Part shown: positions 1-8,014 of the stretch, piece after piece
Layout of the letters: the number at the start of each line of letters is the position of its first letter
Position numbering within the stretch: the first letter of the stretch is position 1
Assembly: GCA_964575335.1 (NCBI GenBank)
Contig: CAZNPU010000031.1
Coordinates: 1 to 37,921 of the forward strand
Direction of reading: 5' to 3'
DNA: 37,921 nt
DNA from: CAZNPU01 sp964575335
Lineage (GTDB): Bacteria; Planctomycetota; Phycisphaerae; Phycisphaerales; SM1A02
The notes under the pieces: generated by a model
What the model saw: only the letters and a program-made list of their open reading frames with translations
Told to the model about the DNA's origin: nothing
Database searches by the model: none
Translations under genes and position numbers: made by a program

Positions 1-1487
1 GGTCGCTGGTGTTCATCTACATCTGGGCCGGACCGCACCACCTGCACTACACCGCCCTGCCGGCCTGGGCGAGCACGCTTGGCATGCTCTTTTCGCTCAT
101 GCTGTGGATGCCCAGTTGGGGCGGCGGCATCAACGGCCTGCTCACGCTGCGCGGCGCGTGGCACAAGGTCACGGTTGATCCCGTGCTGAAATTCTTTGTC
201 GTGGGCATCACCTTCTACATGATGGCCACGTTCGAAGGGCCGATGCTTTCGGTCAAGAGCGTCAACGCCCTTTCTCACTACACCGACTGGACAATCGCTC
301 ACGTTCACGCCGGCGCTTTGGGCTGGAACGGGTTCATGACCTTCGGCATGGTCTACTGGCTCCTGCCGCGACTGTTCCAGACGTCCCTGTGGAGCAGGAA
401 GCTGGCTGAATGGCATTTCTGGGTCGGCACCATCGGCATCCTGCTGTATGTGCTGGCCATCTACGGCGCAGGCATCACGCAGGGCCTGATGTGGCGTGCG
501 TTTGATGAATCCGGCAGCCTGCAGTATCCCGACTTCATCGAAACCGTGGTCGCGCTGCTACCCATGTACTGGATTCGCATTGTCGGCGGGCTGATGTACG
601 TCACGGGCGTTGTGCTGTGCGGCGTGAACTTCTACATGACGTGGCGCAATCGTCCTGCGACATATGAAGAGCCGGTGCATACGGCTCCCGCGCTCAGCCG
701 CACCTATATCGATGAGCCGACGCCTCGTCCGCGAATCAAGGGCGTCACCAAACTTGCTGAAAAGCTGGACGTGTTCGCCCAGGGCGTCTGGCACCGGCGC
801 TGGGAGCGGCTGCCGATGCTGTTCACCGTCTGGACGATCATCGCGGTGGGCGCAGCATCATTATTCGAGATCATCCCCACATTCCTGATCCGCTCCAACG
901 TGCCCACCATCGCCAGCGTGCAGCCGTATACGCCGCTGGAACTGGCCGGCCGCGACATTTACATTGCTGAAGGTTGTTACAACTGCCACTCGCAGATGAT
1001 TCGACCGATCTGGGCGGAAACCAAACGCTACGGCGAGTATTCCAAGCCCGGTGAGTTCGTGTACGACCATCCATTCCAGTGGGGCAGCCGCCGCATCGGA
1101 CCCGATCTGGCGCGCGAAGGCGGCAAGCAGAGTCACGACTGGCACGTGCGGCACATGGAAGATCCACGACAACTGGTGCCGCAGTCAATCATGCCCGCCT
1201 ATCCGCACCTGCTGACAAACGATCTTGACTTCGGCTCGATTCAGCAGCGCGTGAATGTCATGGCGATGCTGGGCGTGCCGTACGGCGAGGCTGTGAAAGA
1301 AGGCCGCGCTGAGGCGATGGCGCGAGAGCAGGCGCAGCGGATTGCTGATGAACTCGTGCAGCAAGGCGGCTATTCGGGGCTTGAGAACAAGCAGATCATC
1401 GCGCTGATCGCCTACTTGCAGCGGCTCGGCACCGACATCAGCGCCCCGGCGCCGGACGCCGCCGAAGCTGAAGGAGCAACGCCATGA
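1..1487 (+). CDS. ccoNO: cbb3-type cytochrome c oxidase, fused subunits I and II (CcoNO), 5' end missing
   Basis: Catalytic core of a high-affinity cbb3 oxidase in the cytoplasmic membrane, reducing oxygen to water with electrons from c-type cytochromes. The frame is open to the left edge, so the first part of CcoN is outside the window. Counting from the GTG at 9, His10 and His11 of the GPHHLHYT motif match the CuB ligands, and His98 and His100 in IAHVHAGALGW match the ligands of heme b3 and heme b. After about residue 220 a hydrophilic linker leads to one membrane anchor (about 270-295) and the CcoO cytochrome c domain, with CYNCH at 323-327 and a likely Met axial ligand in SIMPAY. Normally CcoN and CcoO are separate proteins; here there is no stop between them. 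The stop overlaps the ccoQ start as ATGA. Confidence 0.95.
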   Translation, partial: SLVFIYIWAGPHHLHYTALPAWASTLGMLFSLMLWMPSWGGGINGLLTLRGAWHKVTVDPVLKFFVVGITFYMMATFEGPMLSVKSVNALSHYTDWTIAHVHAGALGWNGFMTFGMVYWLLPRLFQTSLWSRKLAEWHFWVGTIGILLYVLAIYGAGITQGLMWRAFDESGSLQYPDFIETVVALLPMYWIRIVGGLMYVTGVVLCGVNFYMTWRNRPATYEEPVHTAPALSRTYIDEPTPRPRIKGVTKLAEKLDVFAQGVWHRRWERLPMLFTVWTIIAVGAASLFEIIPTFLIRSNVPTIASVQPYTPLELAGRDIYIAEGCYNCHSQMIRPIWAETKRYGEYSKPGEFVYDHPFQWGSRRIGPDLAREGGKQSHDWHVRHMEDPRQLVPQSIMPAYPHLLTNDLDFGSIQQRVNVMAMLGVPYGEAVKEGRAEAMAREQAQRIADELVQQGGYSGLENKQIIALIAYLQRLGTDISAPAPDAAEAEGATP

Positions 1488-1726
1488 GCATGAGCGATCT
1501 GATGGGCGGCATGAATCTGGCGACGTATCCCACGATCGCGCTGATTCTCTTTCTGATGGCGTTCGTCTCCGTAACGCTGCGCATCGTGTTTCGAAGCAGC
1601 GCCGATGAATTTGAACGGGCAGCCATGTTGCCGCTGGAAGACCATCACGACGATCACAACCCAACGATGCCCGCCCCTCATGATGAGCACGAATTGACGG
1701 AGCCCAAGCACAATGGACAGCCGTGA
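1484..1726 (+). CDS. ccoQ: CcoQ-like small membrane subunit of cbb3 oxidase
   Basis: An 80-residue protein with one membrane helix (about residues 14-37, TIALILFLMAFVSVTLRIVF) and a charged, His/Asp-rich tail (EDHHDDHN). CcoQ/FixQ proteins are short single-span subunits that stabilise the cbb3 complex. They are poorly conserved, so the call rests on size, topology and position between ccoNO and ccoP. The ATG overlaps the ccoNO stop in an ATGA and is preceded by GAAGGAG, a good ribosome site. The 3' end overlaps ccoP by 14 bases, so translational coupling is likely. The His-rich tail could bind metal, but that is only a guess. Confidence 0.8.
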   Translation: MSMSDLMGGMNLATYPTIALILFLMAFVSVTLRIVFRSSADEFERAAMLPLEDHHDDHNPTMPAPHDEHELTEPKHNGQP

Positions 1727-2321
1727 ACATCCCTCCAACCACAGCGCCGCGCAGGATCAACTGCTCGAGCACGAATATGACGGCATTCGCGAGTACGACA
1801 ATCCAATCCCCGGATGGTGGCATTGGCTGTTTGTGTTTACGATCGTCTTTTCCGTGGTGTATTTCATGTACTACCACATCGGAACGATCTCAAGCACAAT
1901 CCATGACGACTGGCAGGCGCAGCAGGTGGCGGAATTCCAGCGCATCTTCGGCACGCTCGGCGAGCTGCAGCCGGATCAGGCCACCATTCTTCGCATGATG
2001 AAAAACCCGCAGATGATGGCGGTGGCGCAGGGAATTTTTGTTGGCAACTGCGCTGCATGTCACGGGCGCGACGGCGGCGGCATCACCGGCCCCAACCTGA
2101 CCGACGACAACTACAAGAACATCCGCACGATCGAGGATCTGTACACCGTCATCACCAAAGGCGCAGCCAACGGCGCCATGCCTGCCTGGGAACAGCGGCT
2201 GCTGCCCAATGAGCGCATCATCCTCGCTTCCTACGTTGCGTCGCTTCGCGGCACCACGCCGGCCAACCCACGGCCGGTTGAAGGTTCGCGCATCGACGCC
2301 TGGCCTGAAATAGCGGAGTAA
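1713..2321 (+). CDS. ccoP: cbb3 oxidase subunit III (CcoP), single c-heme form
   Basis: Membrane-anchored cytochrome c that feeds electrons to the oxidase core. The N-terminal segment (about residues 22-55) carries the FixP_N signature, EYDNPIPGWW followed by a membrane helix. The C-terminal half has one cytochrome c domain with CAACH at 113-117 and a probable Met ligand in NGAMPAW near residue 154. At 202 residues it is about 100 shorter than the common CcoP, which has two CxxCH motifs; only one is present here. The ATG lies inside the end of ccoQ. The start of the next gene, ccoG, is 28 bases downstream. Confidence 0.92.
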   Translation: MDSREHPSNHSAAQDQLLEHEYDGIREYDNPIPGWWHWLFVFTIVFSVVYFMYYHIGTISSTIHDDWQAQQVAEFQRIFGTLGELQPDQATILRMMKNPQMMAVAQGIFVGNCAACHGRDGGGITGPNLTDDNYKNIRTIEDLYTVITKGAANGAMPAWEQRLLPNERIILASYVASLRGTTPANPRPVEGSRIDAWPEIAE

Positions 2322-2349
2322 CTCCCCTTTTCTGACTGGATAACCATAC

Positions 2350-4008
2350 GTGATCGCCAGCAAGTCCAATCCCAGCGCTCCAGCGAGCAGACGGAACATC
2401 GCCCCGCAACCTCAAGGTGCGCCTGTGCCCGAAGAGCGTGTGCTCTCGACACTGAACAAGGACGGCTCGCGACGCTGGATCACGCCCAGGCCTTCGCGCG
2501 GTCGCTTTCTCACCGCTCGGCGGATCGTGGCGTACACGCTTATCTTCATCTTCACCGTCATTCCGTACATACGGCTCAACGGCAAGCCGCTGATCCTGCT
2601 CGATCTCACCACCAGGCACTTCACAATTTTCGGCGCAACGTTCCTGCCTACCGACACAATCCTGCTGTCACTGTTCATGGTGAGCGTGTTCGTCGCCATC
2701 TTTCTGCTCACCGCATTGTTCGGGCGAGTGTGGTGCGGCTGGGCATGTCCGCAGACGGTGTACATGGAGTTTCTGTTTCGCCCGATCGAGCGGCTTTTTG
2801 ATGGAACCCCCGGCCGAGTAAAAAAGAAAGGCTGGATCGTCGGCACAGGCCTGGGAAAGATATTGAAATACGCGACCTATCTGATTGTGTCGCTGTATCT
2901 CGCGCATACGTTTCTGGCGTACTTCGTGGGCGTGGAAAAGCTGGTGCAGTGGGTTCAGCAATCGCCGCTGGAGCATCCCGCATCGTTTCTCGTGATGCTG
3001 GCCACCACCGCGCTGATGATGTTCGACTTTACGTATTTCCGCGAGCAGACCTGCATCCTTGCCTGCCCGTACGGACGCTTTCAGTCTGTGCTGATGGATC
3101 GGCACTCGCTGATTGTGAGCTACGACGCCAAACGAGGCGAACCGCGAGGCAAACGCAAGCAGGGTGCAAGCAAGGAGCCGAAACGACCGGCTGATGCGCG
3201 TCGCTCGGCATTGCCTGCGCAAGATGCGCGTTTGGAACTGCCTGTCATACAGGCAAACTTCGCGCCGCGTCTTGAAGGTTTGTCACTCAGCAGTGAGCCT
3301 GCGGCTGCCGTTGATGCCACGGGCGATTGCGTTGATTGCCGCATGTGCGTCATGACGTGCCCCACGGGCATCGACATTCGCGATGGGCTGCAGATGGAAT
3401 GCATCGGATGCGCCCAGTGCATTGATGCATGCGATGCGGTGATGACCAAAATCGGGCGCCCGCGCGGCCTGATCCGCTACAGCTCGCAAAGCGCGATGGC
3501 GGGCGAACGTCCGAAGCTGCTGCGGCCGCGCGTTGTGGTGTATCCGCTGATACTGGTGATTCTCGCAGGACTTTTCGTCATGACGCTGCTTGGAAGAGGG
3601 CCAGCCGATGTCACGGTGCTGCGCGGATTGGGCAAACCGTTTGTTGAATTGCCCAGCGGGGAAATCGCCAACCAGGTGCGCGTGAAGATTGTGAACCGAA
3701 CGCCTCAGGCAGCAACATTTGAAGTAAGCGCTCTCGGCGTGGACGGCGTTCGGATTGAATCAGAGGCGAATCCGGTGTCTGTTGAAGCCGGCCAGAGCAG
3801 CACCACGCCGATGCTGGTGGTGGCGCCGCAGCACGTATTCCAGCACGGCCGGTGTGATGTGACGATTCGCGTCTCCGGCCCGGGCGGGTTTGCAGAAGAA
3901 ACGACATATCGCCTCATGGGTCCCGGCGTTGTCCAAAGGACCGGCACAACCGATGCGCCACGGCACGATGATGGTGATAACGATGCGGAGGAGGCGGCTC
4001 AGCCATGA
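2350..4008 (+). CDS. ccoG: Cytochrome c oxidase accessory protein CcoG (FixG/RdxA-like ferredoxin)
   Basis: Polytopic membrane ferredoxin of the cbb3 assembly pathway; the family is implicated in copper handling for the oxidase. Counting from the GTG at 2350, membrane helices occur near 60-80 and 95-125, with conserved CGWACPQ (Cys129, Cys133) and CILACPYGR further on. Two 4Fe-4S motifs start at Cys327, Cys330 and Cys333 and continue through IGCAQCIDAC. A helix near 395-415 is followed by the periplasmic immunoglobulin-like FixG C-terminal domain, then a short acidic tail. The GTG at 2350 has no clear ribosome site. An in-frame GTG at 2425 has AAGGTG five bases upstream and gives a 527-residue protein closer to the usual start, so it may be the true one. 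The stop overlaps ccoH as ATGA. Confidence 0.95.
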   Translation: MIASKSNPSAPASRRNIAPQPQGAPVPEERVLSTLNKDGSRRWITPRPSRGRFLTARRIVAYTLIFIFTVIPYIRLNGKPLILLDLTTRHFTIFGATFLPTDTILLSLFMVSVFVAIFLLTALFGRVWCGWACPQTVYMEFLFRPIERLFDGTPGRVKKKGWIVGTGLGKILKYATYLIVSLYLAHTFLAYFVGVEKLVQWVQQSPLEHPASFLVMLATTALMMFDFTYFREQTCILACPYGRFQSVLMDRHSLIVSYDAKRGEPRGKRKQGASKEPKRPADARRSALPAQDARLELPVIQANFAPRLEGLSLSSEPAAAVDATGDCVDCRMCVMTCPTGIDIRDGLQMECIGCAQCIDACDAVMTKIGRPRGLIRYSSQSAMAGERPKLLRPRVVVYPLILVILAGLFVMTLLGRGPADVTVLRGLGKPFVELPSGEIANQVRVKIVNRTPQAATFEVSALGVDGVRIESEANPVSVEAGQSSTTPMLVVAPQHVFQHGRCDVTIRVSGPGGFAEETTYRLMGPGVVQRTGTTDAPRHDDGDNDAEEAAQP

Positions 4009-4478
4009 AACGATTTCTGATCTGGCCCGGCATGATTTTCGCGCTTCTTGCCATGAACATGTGCATTGTGGGCATCACGCTTTATCTCGCCCACGCCGAC
4101 CCATCGTTCGCGGTTGAGCCTGATTATTACCGAAAGGCTGTGGCATGGGATGAAACTGCACAGCAGCATGCGATCAATCGCCAGCTTGGCTGGACTGTTC
4201 AGATCGATCGCGCGTCTGCTGACGGTCCCGTTGTTCATCTGCATGATGCTCACGGCGAACCCATTGCCGAAGCGTATGTTCAATTGATCGCGTTTCACAA
4301 TGCGCGGGCGAACGATCGCATTGAAAAAACACTCAAAGAACGCGAACCGGGTTGTTATGAACTGGACGTTGCGTTCGATCGGCCCGGTTCCTGGGAACTT
4401 CGCTTCACGATCACGCGAGGTGATGACACGTTCACTGCCACGCTGCAACACTGGGTGGGATTTCGGAGTCACCAATGA
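4005..4478 (+). CDS. ccoH: FixH/CcoH family cbb3 oxidase assembly protein
   Basis: A 157-residue protein with one N-terminal membrane helix (about 8-30) followed by a periplasmic domain. The segment after the helix (DPSFAVEPDYYRKAVAWDE) is the characteristic FixH start, where the DYY-K-A pattern is conserved. The C-terminal part (GSWELRFTITRGDDTF) resembles the FixH beta-sandwich. CcoH is needed for stable assembly of the cbb3 complex in proteobacteria. Both ends overlap their neighbours by four bases (ATGA), with ccoG upstream and the TauE/SafE-like gene downstream, so all three are probably co-translated. Confidence 0.88.
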   Translation: MKRFLIWPGMIFALLAMNMCIVGITLYLAHADPSFAVEPDYYRKAVAWDETAQQHAINRQLGWTVQIDRASADGPVVHLHDAHGEPIAEAYVQLIAFHNARANDRIEKTLKEREPGCYELDVAFDRPGSWELRFTITRGDDTFTATLQHWVGFRSHQ

Positions 4479-5257
4479 CAGCGCTGATATTCGCTGTATT
4501 CATCGCCAGCCTGCTTGGCAGCATGCACTGCGCAGGAATGTGCGGCGCGTTTCTCACCTTCGCGCTTGCCAGCAATGAAGCTTCGCCGGCTGCGTCGCGC
4601 ACTTCGCTTCATGTGGCGTACAACGGCGGGCGACTGGTGACGTACATGACGCTGGGGGCGATTGGCGGCAGCGTCGGGGCGATGCTGAACCTCGGCGGAT
4701 CAATGATTGGCGTGCAGCGCTTCGCGGCAATCGTTGCTGGCGCATTGATGGTGGCCTTTGGCGTTGTTGCCATTTTGCGATTGCGCGGCGTGCATGTGCC
4801 GAAACTGCCACTGCCGTCTGCGCTCCAGCAACTGGTGGCGCGCGGTCACCGGCTGGCATTCGAGATGCCGCCGATCGCACGCGCCACCATCATCGGCCTG
4901 CTCACCACGCTCCTGCCCTGCGGCTGGCTGTATGCATTTGTCATCACCGCAGCAGGCACGGCCCATCCGGCGCTTGGCGCATTGACCATGGCGGCGTTCT
5001 GGCTTGGAACGTTGCCGGTGATGATCAGCCTTGGCATCGGCGTGCAACGACTCAGCGGAGCGCTGCGATCGCGCCTGCCGCTGTTGACATCGCTGCTGAT
5101 CGTCGCGGTTGGCCTGTACACCATTGCAGGACGCCTGACGCTTCCGGCCATGGCGTTATCGACTGACGATGAGACAGTTCCGACCACCACTGCCGAGGCG
5201 ATCGAACACGTCAAGTCCCTGGACACGGAAAAACTGCCCTGCTGCCATGATCATTGA
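4475..5257 (+). CDS. TauE/SafE-like (DsbD_2-type) membrane protein of the cbb3 operon
   Basis: A 260-residue polytopic protein with about six predicted helices. The first helix ends in SMHCAGMCG (His18, Cys19, Cys23) and a central helix carries TTLLPCGWLYAF, both typical of the sulfite exporter TauE/SafE or UreH-like domain found beside ccoI in many bacteria. The C-terminus is CCHDH, a possible metal-binding tail. Because it lies between ccoH and the copper ATPase, a role in copper movement for oxidase assembly is plausible, but this is inferred from context. The substrate is unknown. The start overlaps the ccoH stop (ATGA) and the end overlaps the probable ccoI start by 11 bases. Confidence 0.8.
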   Translation: MTALIFAVFIASLLGSMHCAGMCGAFLTFALASNEASPAASRTSLHVAYNGGRLVTYMTLGAIGGSVGAMLNLGGSMIGVQRFAAIVAGALMVAFGVVAILRLRGVHVPKLPLPSALQQLVARGHRLAFEMPPIARATIIGLLTTLLPCGWLYAFVITAAGTAHPALGALTMAAFWLGTLPVMISLGIGVQRLSGALRSRLPLLTSLLIVAVGLYTIAGRLTLPAMALSTDDETVPTTTAEAIEHVKSLDTEKLPCCHDH

Positions 5258-7817
5258 CGCCCGCCAACTCGAAACTGCTGCGCAATCGCAGCAGACTGCG
5301 CAGCGGAGCAATGGCGCGACCGCGGCGACATCGCCTGACAGCGGGTCCAGTCGCACTCCTCACGTTTCGCGTCGCTTTCAAACGCACAGCAAGGAAACAG
5401 TCACATGTGCTCACTGCGGTGATCCCGTGCTGCCAGGCCTGATTGACCCTGACGCCCCGCAGCAATTTTGCTGCAGCGGCTGCCAGACGGTGTACAACGT
5501 CATCCACGGCTGTGGGCTGGAGCGTTATTACCGGCTTCGCGCGGAAGCATCCAACGCCAAATCACCGGCCCGCGCAACCGGTCGCCGATATTCGGAGTTT
5601 GATGACCCCACCTTTGCGCGTCTGTACTGCAAGGCTCTGGGCGATTCGATCTGGAGCGTTGAGCTGTATCTCGAAGGCGTCCATTGCGCAGCATGCGTGT
5701 GGCTTGTAGAAAAATTGCCCACCATTGCGTCGGGCGTACTCGAAGCACGACTCGATCTTCGCCGCGCTTTAGTTCGCCTTGTGTGGGATAAGCGCGTCAC
5801 TTCCCTTTCAGCGATCGCCCGTTCGCTGGATTCGCTCGGCTACCCGCCGCATCCGGCGCGAGGCGTCAGCGCAAGCGAGCTTCGCCGCAAGGAAGATCGC
5901 AGGCAGCTTATTCGCCTGGGCGTTGCCGGGGCGTGTGCAGGAAACGTCATGCTGCTGTCACTGGCGCTGTATGCAGGGATGTTCAGTGATCTTGAAGACC
6001 ATTACTGGGCGCTGTTTCGCTGGTTCAGCATGGGCATCACGGCGCTGTCACTGGCATGGCCCGGCAGCGTTTTTTTCCGCGGCGCATGGGCAGCCTTGCG
6101 CACCCGCACGCAGCATCTTGATCTTCCCATTGCGGTCGGGCTTGGCGCAGGCGGCTTGTGGGGCATTGCCAACACCATCCGCGGCACTGGTGAGATTTAT
6201 TTCGATTCGCTGAGCGTGCTGGTATTTGCGCTGCTGGTGGGCCGGTGGTTTCAACAGCGCCAGCAGCGCTGGACGTCAGATGCGGTGGAATTGCTGTTCT
6301 CATTGACCCCGACCACCGCACGCGTTGTTGAAGATGACCAGGTGCGCGAAGTTCCCATCGAAGCGGTCAATCTCGGCCAGGTGGTCGAGGTGCGTGCCGG
6401 CGATTCCGTGCCGGTTGATGGCACAATCATCAGTGGAACGTCGAATGTCGATCAGTCGCTGCTCACCGGCGAGGCCATGCCGGTTCGTGTGGATGTCGGC
6501 GATCGCATCAGCGCAGGAGTGACCAATCTCAGTTCGCCGCTTCGCGTTGAGGTTGAAGCAACCGGCGAAGATACGCGCATCGGCAAACTGATGCGCATGG
6601 TCGAGGAATGCTCGCGCCGGCGTGCGCCGATCGTCCGGCTGGCTGACCGGATCGCAGGCCTGTTTGTCACCGTCATGTTGGCTCTCGCTGCCGCCACCGC
6701 TGCAATCTGGGCGGTGATCGAACCATCGCACGCAGTGGAGTATGCGGTTGCTCTGCTTATTGTCACCTGTCCTTGCGCACTGGGTCTCGCCACGCCCCTG
6801 GCGGTGACGGTGGCAATCGGCAGAGCGGCACGGCGCGGCCTGCTGGTCAAAGGCGGCGAGGTTATCGAGCGACTCGCCAAGCCCGGCGAGATTTTTCTGG
6901 ACAAGACCGGCACAATCACTGAAGGGCGATTGACGCTGGTGAGGTGGATCGGCAGCGAACAGGTTAAACCAATCGCAGCGGCGCTCGAATCGCACTCCTC
7001 ACATCCGATCGCCCTGGCCATATCACAATCCCTACGTGATGACACCGACTGGGACATGCCGGTATCGAACGTGATGCAGACAACAGGCGCAGGCATTCAA
7101 GGTGAGGTTGACGGCCAATGGGTGACCATCGGCTCGCCTACATTTGTCCGCGAGCAATGCGGCGCATGTGATGATGCGTTCAGCGACGCTGAATCGGAAC
7201 TGGTCAACGCTGGCCTGACGCCTGTACTGATAGCGGTAAACGGCACGATCAAAGCCGCGGCAGGGCTTGGCGATCCCATCCGACCCGATGCGCAGCAGGC
7301 GATTGATGCGCTGCGCCGGCTGGGATGGCGCGTCAGGATTCTCTCCGGCGATCACCCGAGCGTTGTACAGACAGTCGGACGTCAGTTGGGCATTGATGCC
7401 GAAGACTGTCGTGGCGGAGCTTCGCCGGAAGCCAAGCTTGCTGTCGTTAATCAGGTGCTTCAGCGCGGAACCGTGGTGATGGTGGGCGATGGCGTAAATG
7501 ACGCAGCCGCTCTGGCAGCAGCAACCATTGGCATTGCTGTGCATGGCGGCGCAGAAGCGAGCTTGGCGGCGGCTGATGTTTTCATCAAGCGGCCGGGCCT
7601 CTCGCCGATTGTGGAACTGGCCATCGCCTCGCGGCGCACAATGCGCGTGATTCATCGCAATCTGGCCGTCTCGCTGTTTTACAACGCCTTTGCCGCCTCC
7701 CTTGCCATCACCGGCGTCATCACGCCGCTGATTGCAGCGATCCTCATGCCGCTGAGTTCGCTCAGTGTGGTAACGCTCTCGTACAAGTCGCGCACCTTTG
7801 GGGACATCAAATCATGA
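5247..7817 (+). CDS. ccoI: Copper-transporting P1B-type ATPase CcoI (FixI)
   Basis: Exports copper across the cytoplasmic membrane for insertion into the oxidase. From the ATG at 5247 the protein has 856 residues. An N-terminal zinc-finger-like segment has CAHC (Cys54, Cys57) and FCCSGC, typical of CcoI. A heavy-metal domain follows with GVHCAAC (Cys147, Cys150), then helices, the actuator loop with LLTGEAMP, the transport motif CPC at 508-510, the phosphorylation site DKTGT with Asp552, the nucleotide-binding HP motif (SSHPIA) and GDGVND with Asp748 and Asp752. All catalytic residues are intact. The frame stays open upstream to 5169, but that would overlap the previous gene by 89 bases; 5247 overlaps it by 11. 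No strong ribosome site is seen, fitting translational coupling. Confidence 0.95.
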   Translation: MIIDARQLETAAQSQQTAQRSNGATAATSPDSGSSRTPHVSRRFQTHSKETVTCAHCGDPVLPGLIDPDAPQQFCCSGCQTVYNVIHGCGLERYYRLRAEASNAKSPARATGRRYSEFDDPTFARLYCKALGDSIWSVELYLEGVHCAACVWLVEKLPTIASGVLEARLDLRRALVRLVWDKRVTSLSAIARSLDSLGYPPHPARGVSASELRRKEDRRQLIRLGVAGACAGNVMLLSLALYAGMFSDLEDHYWALFRWFSMGITALSLAWPGSVFFRGAWAALRTRTQHLDLPIAVGLGAGGLWGIANTIRGTGEIYFDSLSVLVFALLVGRWFQQRQQRWTSDAVELLFSLTPTTARVVEDDQVREVPIEAVNLGQVVEVRAGDSVPVDGTIISGTSNVDQSLLTGEAMPVRVDVGDRISAGVTNLSSPLRVEVEATGEDTRIGKLMRMVEECSRRRAPIVRLADRIAGLFVTVMLALAAATAAIWAVIEPSHAVEYAVALLIVTCPCALGLATPLAVTVAIGRAARRGLLVKGGEVIERLAKPGEIFLDKTGTITEGRLTLVRWIGSEQVKPIAAALESHSSHPIALAISQSLRDDTDWDMPVSNVMQTTGAGIQGEVDGQWVTIGSPTFVREQCGACDDAFSDAESELVNAGLTPVLIAVNGTIKAAAGLGDPIRPDAQQAIDALRRLGWRVRILSGDHPSVVQTVGRQLGIDAEDCRGGASPEAKLAVVNQVLQRGTVVMVGDGVNDAAALAAATIGIAVHGGAEASLAAADVFIKRPGLSPIVELAIASRRTMRVIHRNLAVSLFYNAFAASLAITGVITPLIAAILMPLSSLSVVTLSYKSRTFGDIKS

Positions 7818-7996
7818 GCGTGCTCTTTATTGCCTTACCTGCTGCGGTGATTCTGGCTGGCGGCGCGCTGCTTGCCTTCGTATGGGCTGTGCGTGACGGT
7901 CAGTTCGATGATCTGGAAACGCCGGCGATCCGCGTGGCACATGATGACGACAATGACGTCATCAGCACCCCGCAGCGCAAAAGCACGCGGGTGTAG
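7814..7996 (+). CDS. ccoS: cbb3 oxidase maturation protein CcoS
   Basis: A 60-residue protein with one membrane helix (about 4-26) followed by VWAVRDGQFDDLETPAIR, the conserved CcoS signature. CcoS is needed for cofactor insertion into the cbb3 oxidase. The start overlaps the ccoI stop as ATGA and it is the last gene of the operon in this window. The tail is acidic (DDDND) and then basic. Only 18 bases separate its stop from the convergent stop of the BatA-like gene, and I see no hairpin terminator there. Confidence 0.92.
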   Translation: MSVLFIALPAAVILAGGALLAFVWAVRDGQFDDLETPAIRVAHDDDNDVISTPQRKSTRV

Positions 7997-8014
7997 CTTC
8001 ATCTTGGCGCGAGC

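Noticed and set aside
5169..5246. Upstream extension of the copper ATPase
   Set aside because: In frame but fully inside the end of the previous gene; the ATG at 5247 fits the operon overlap pattern better.
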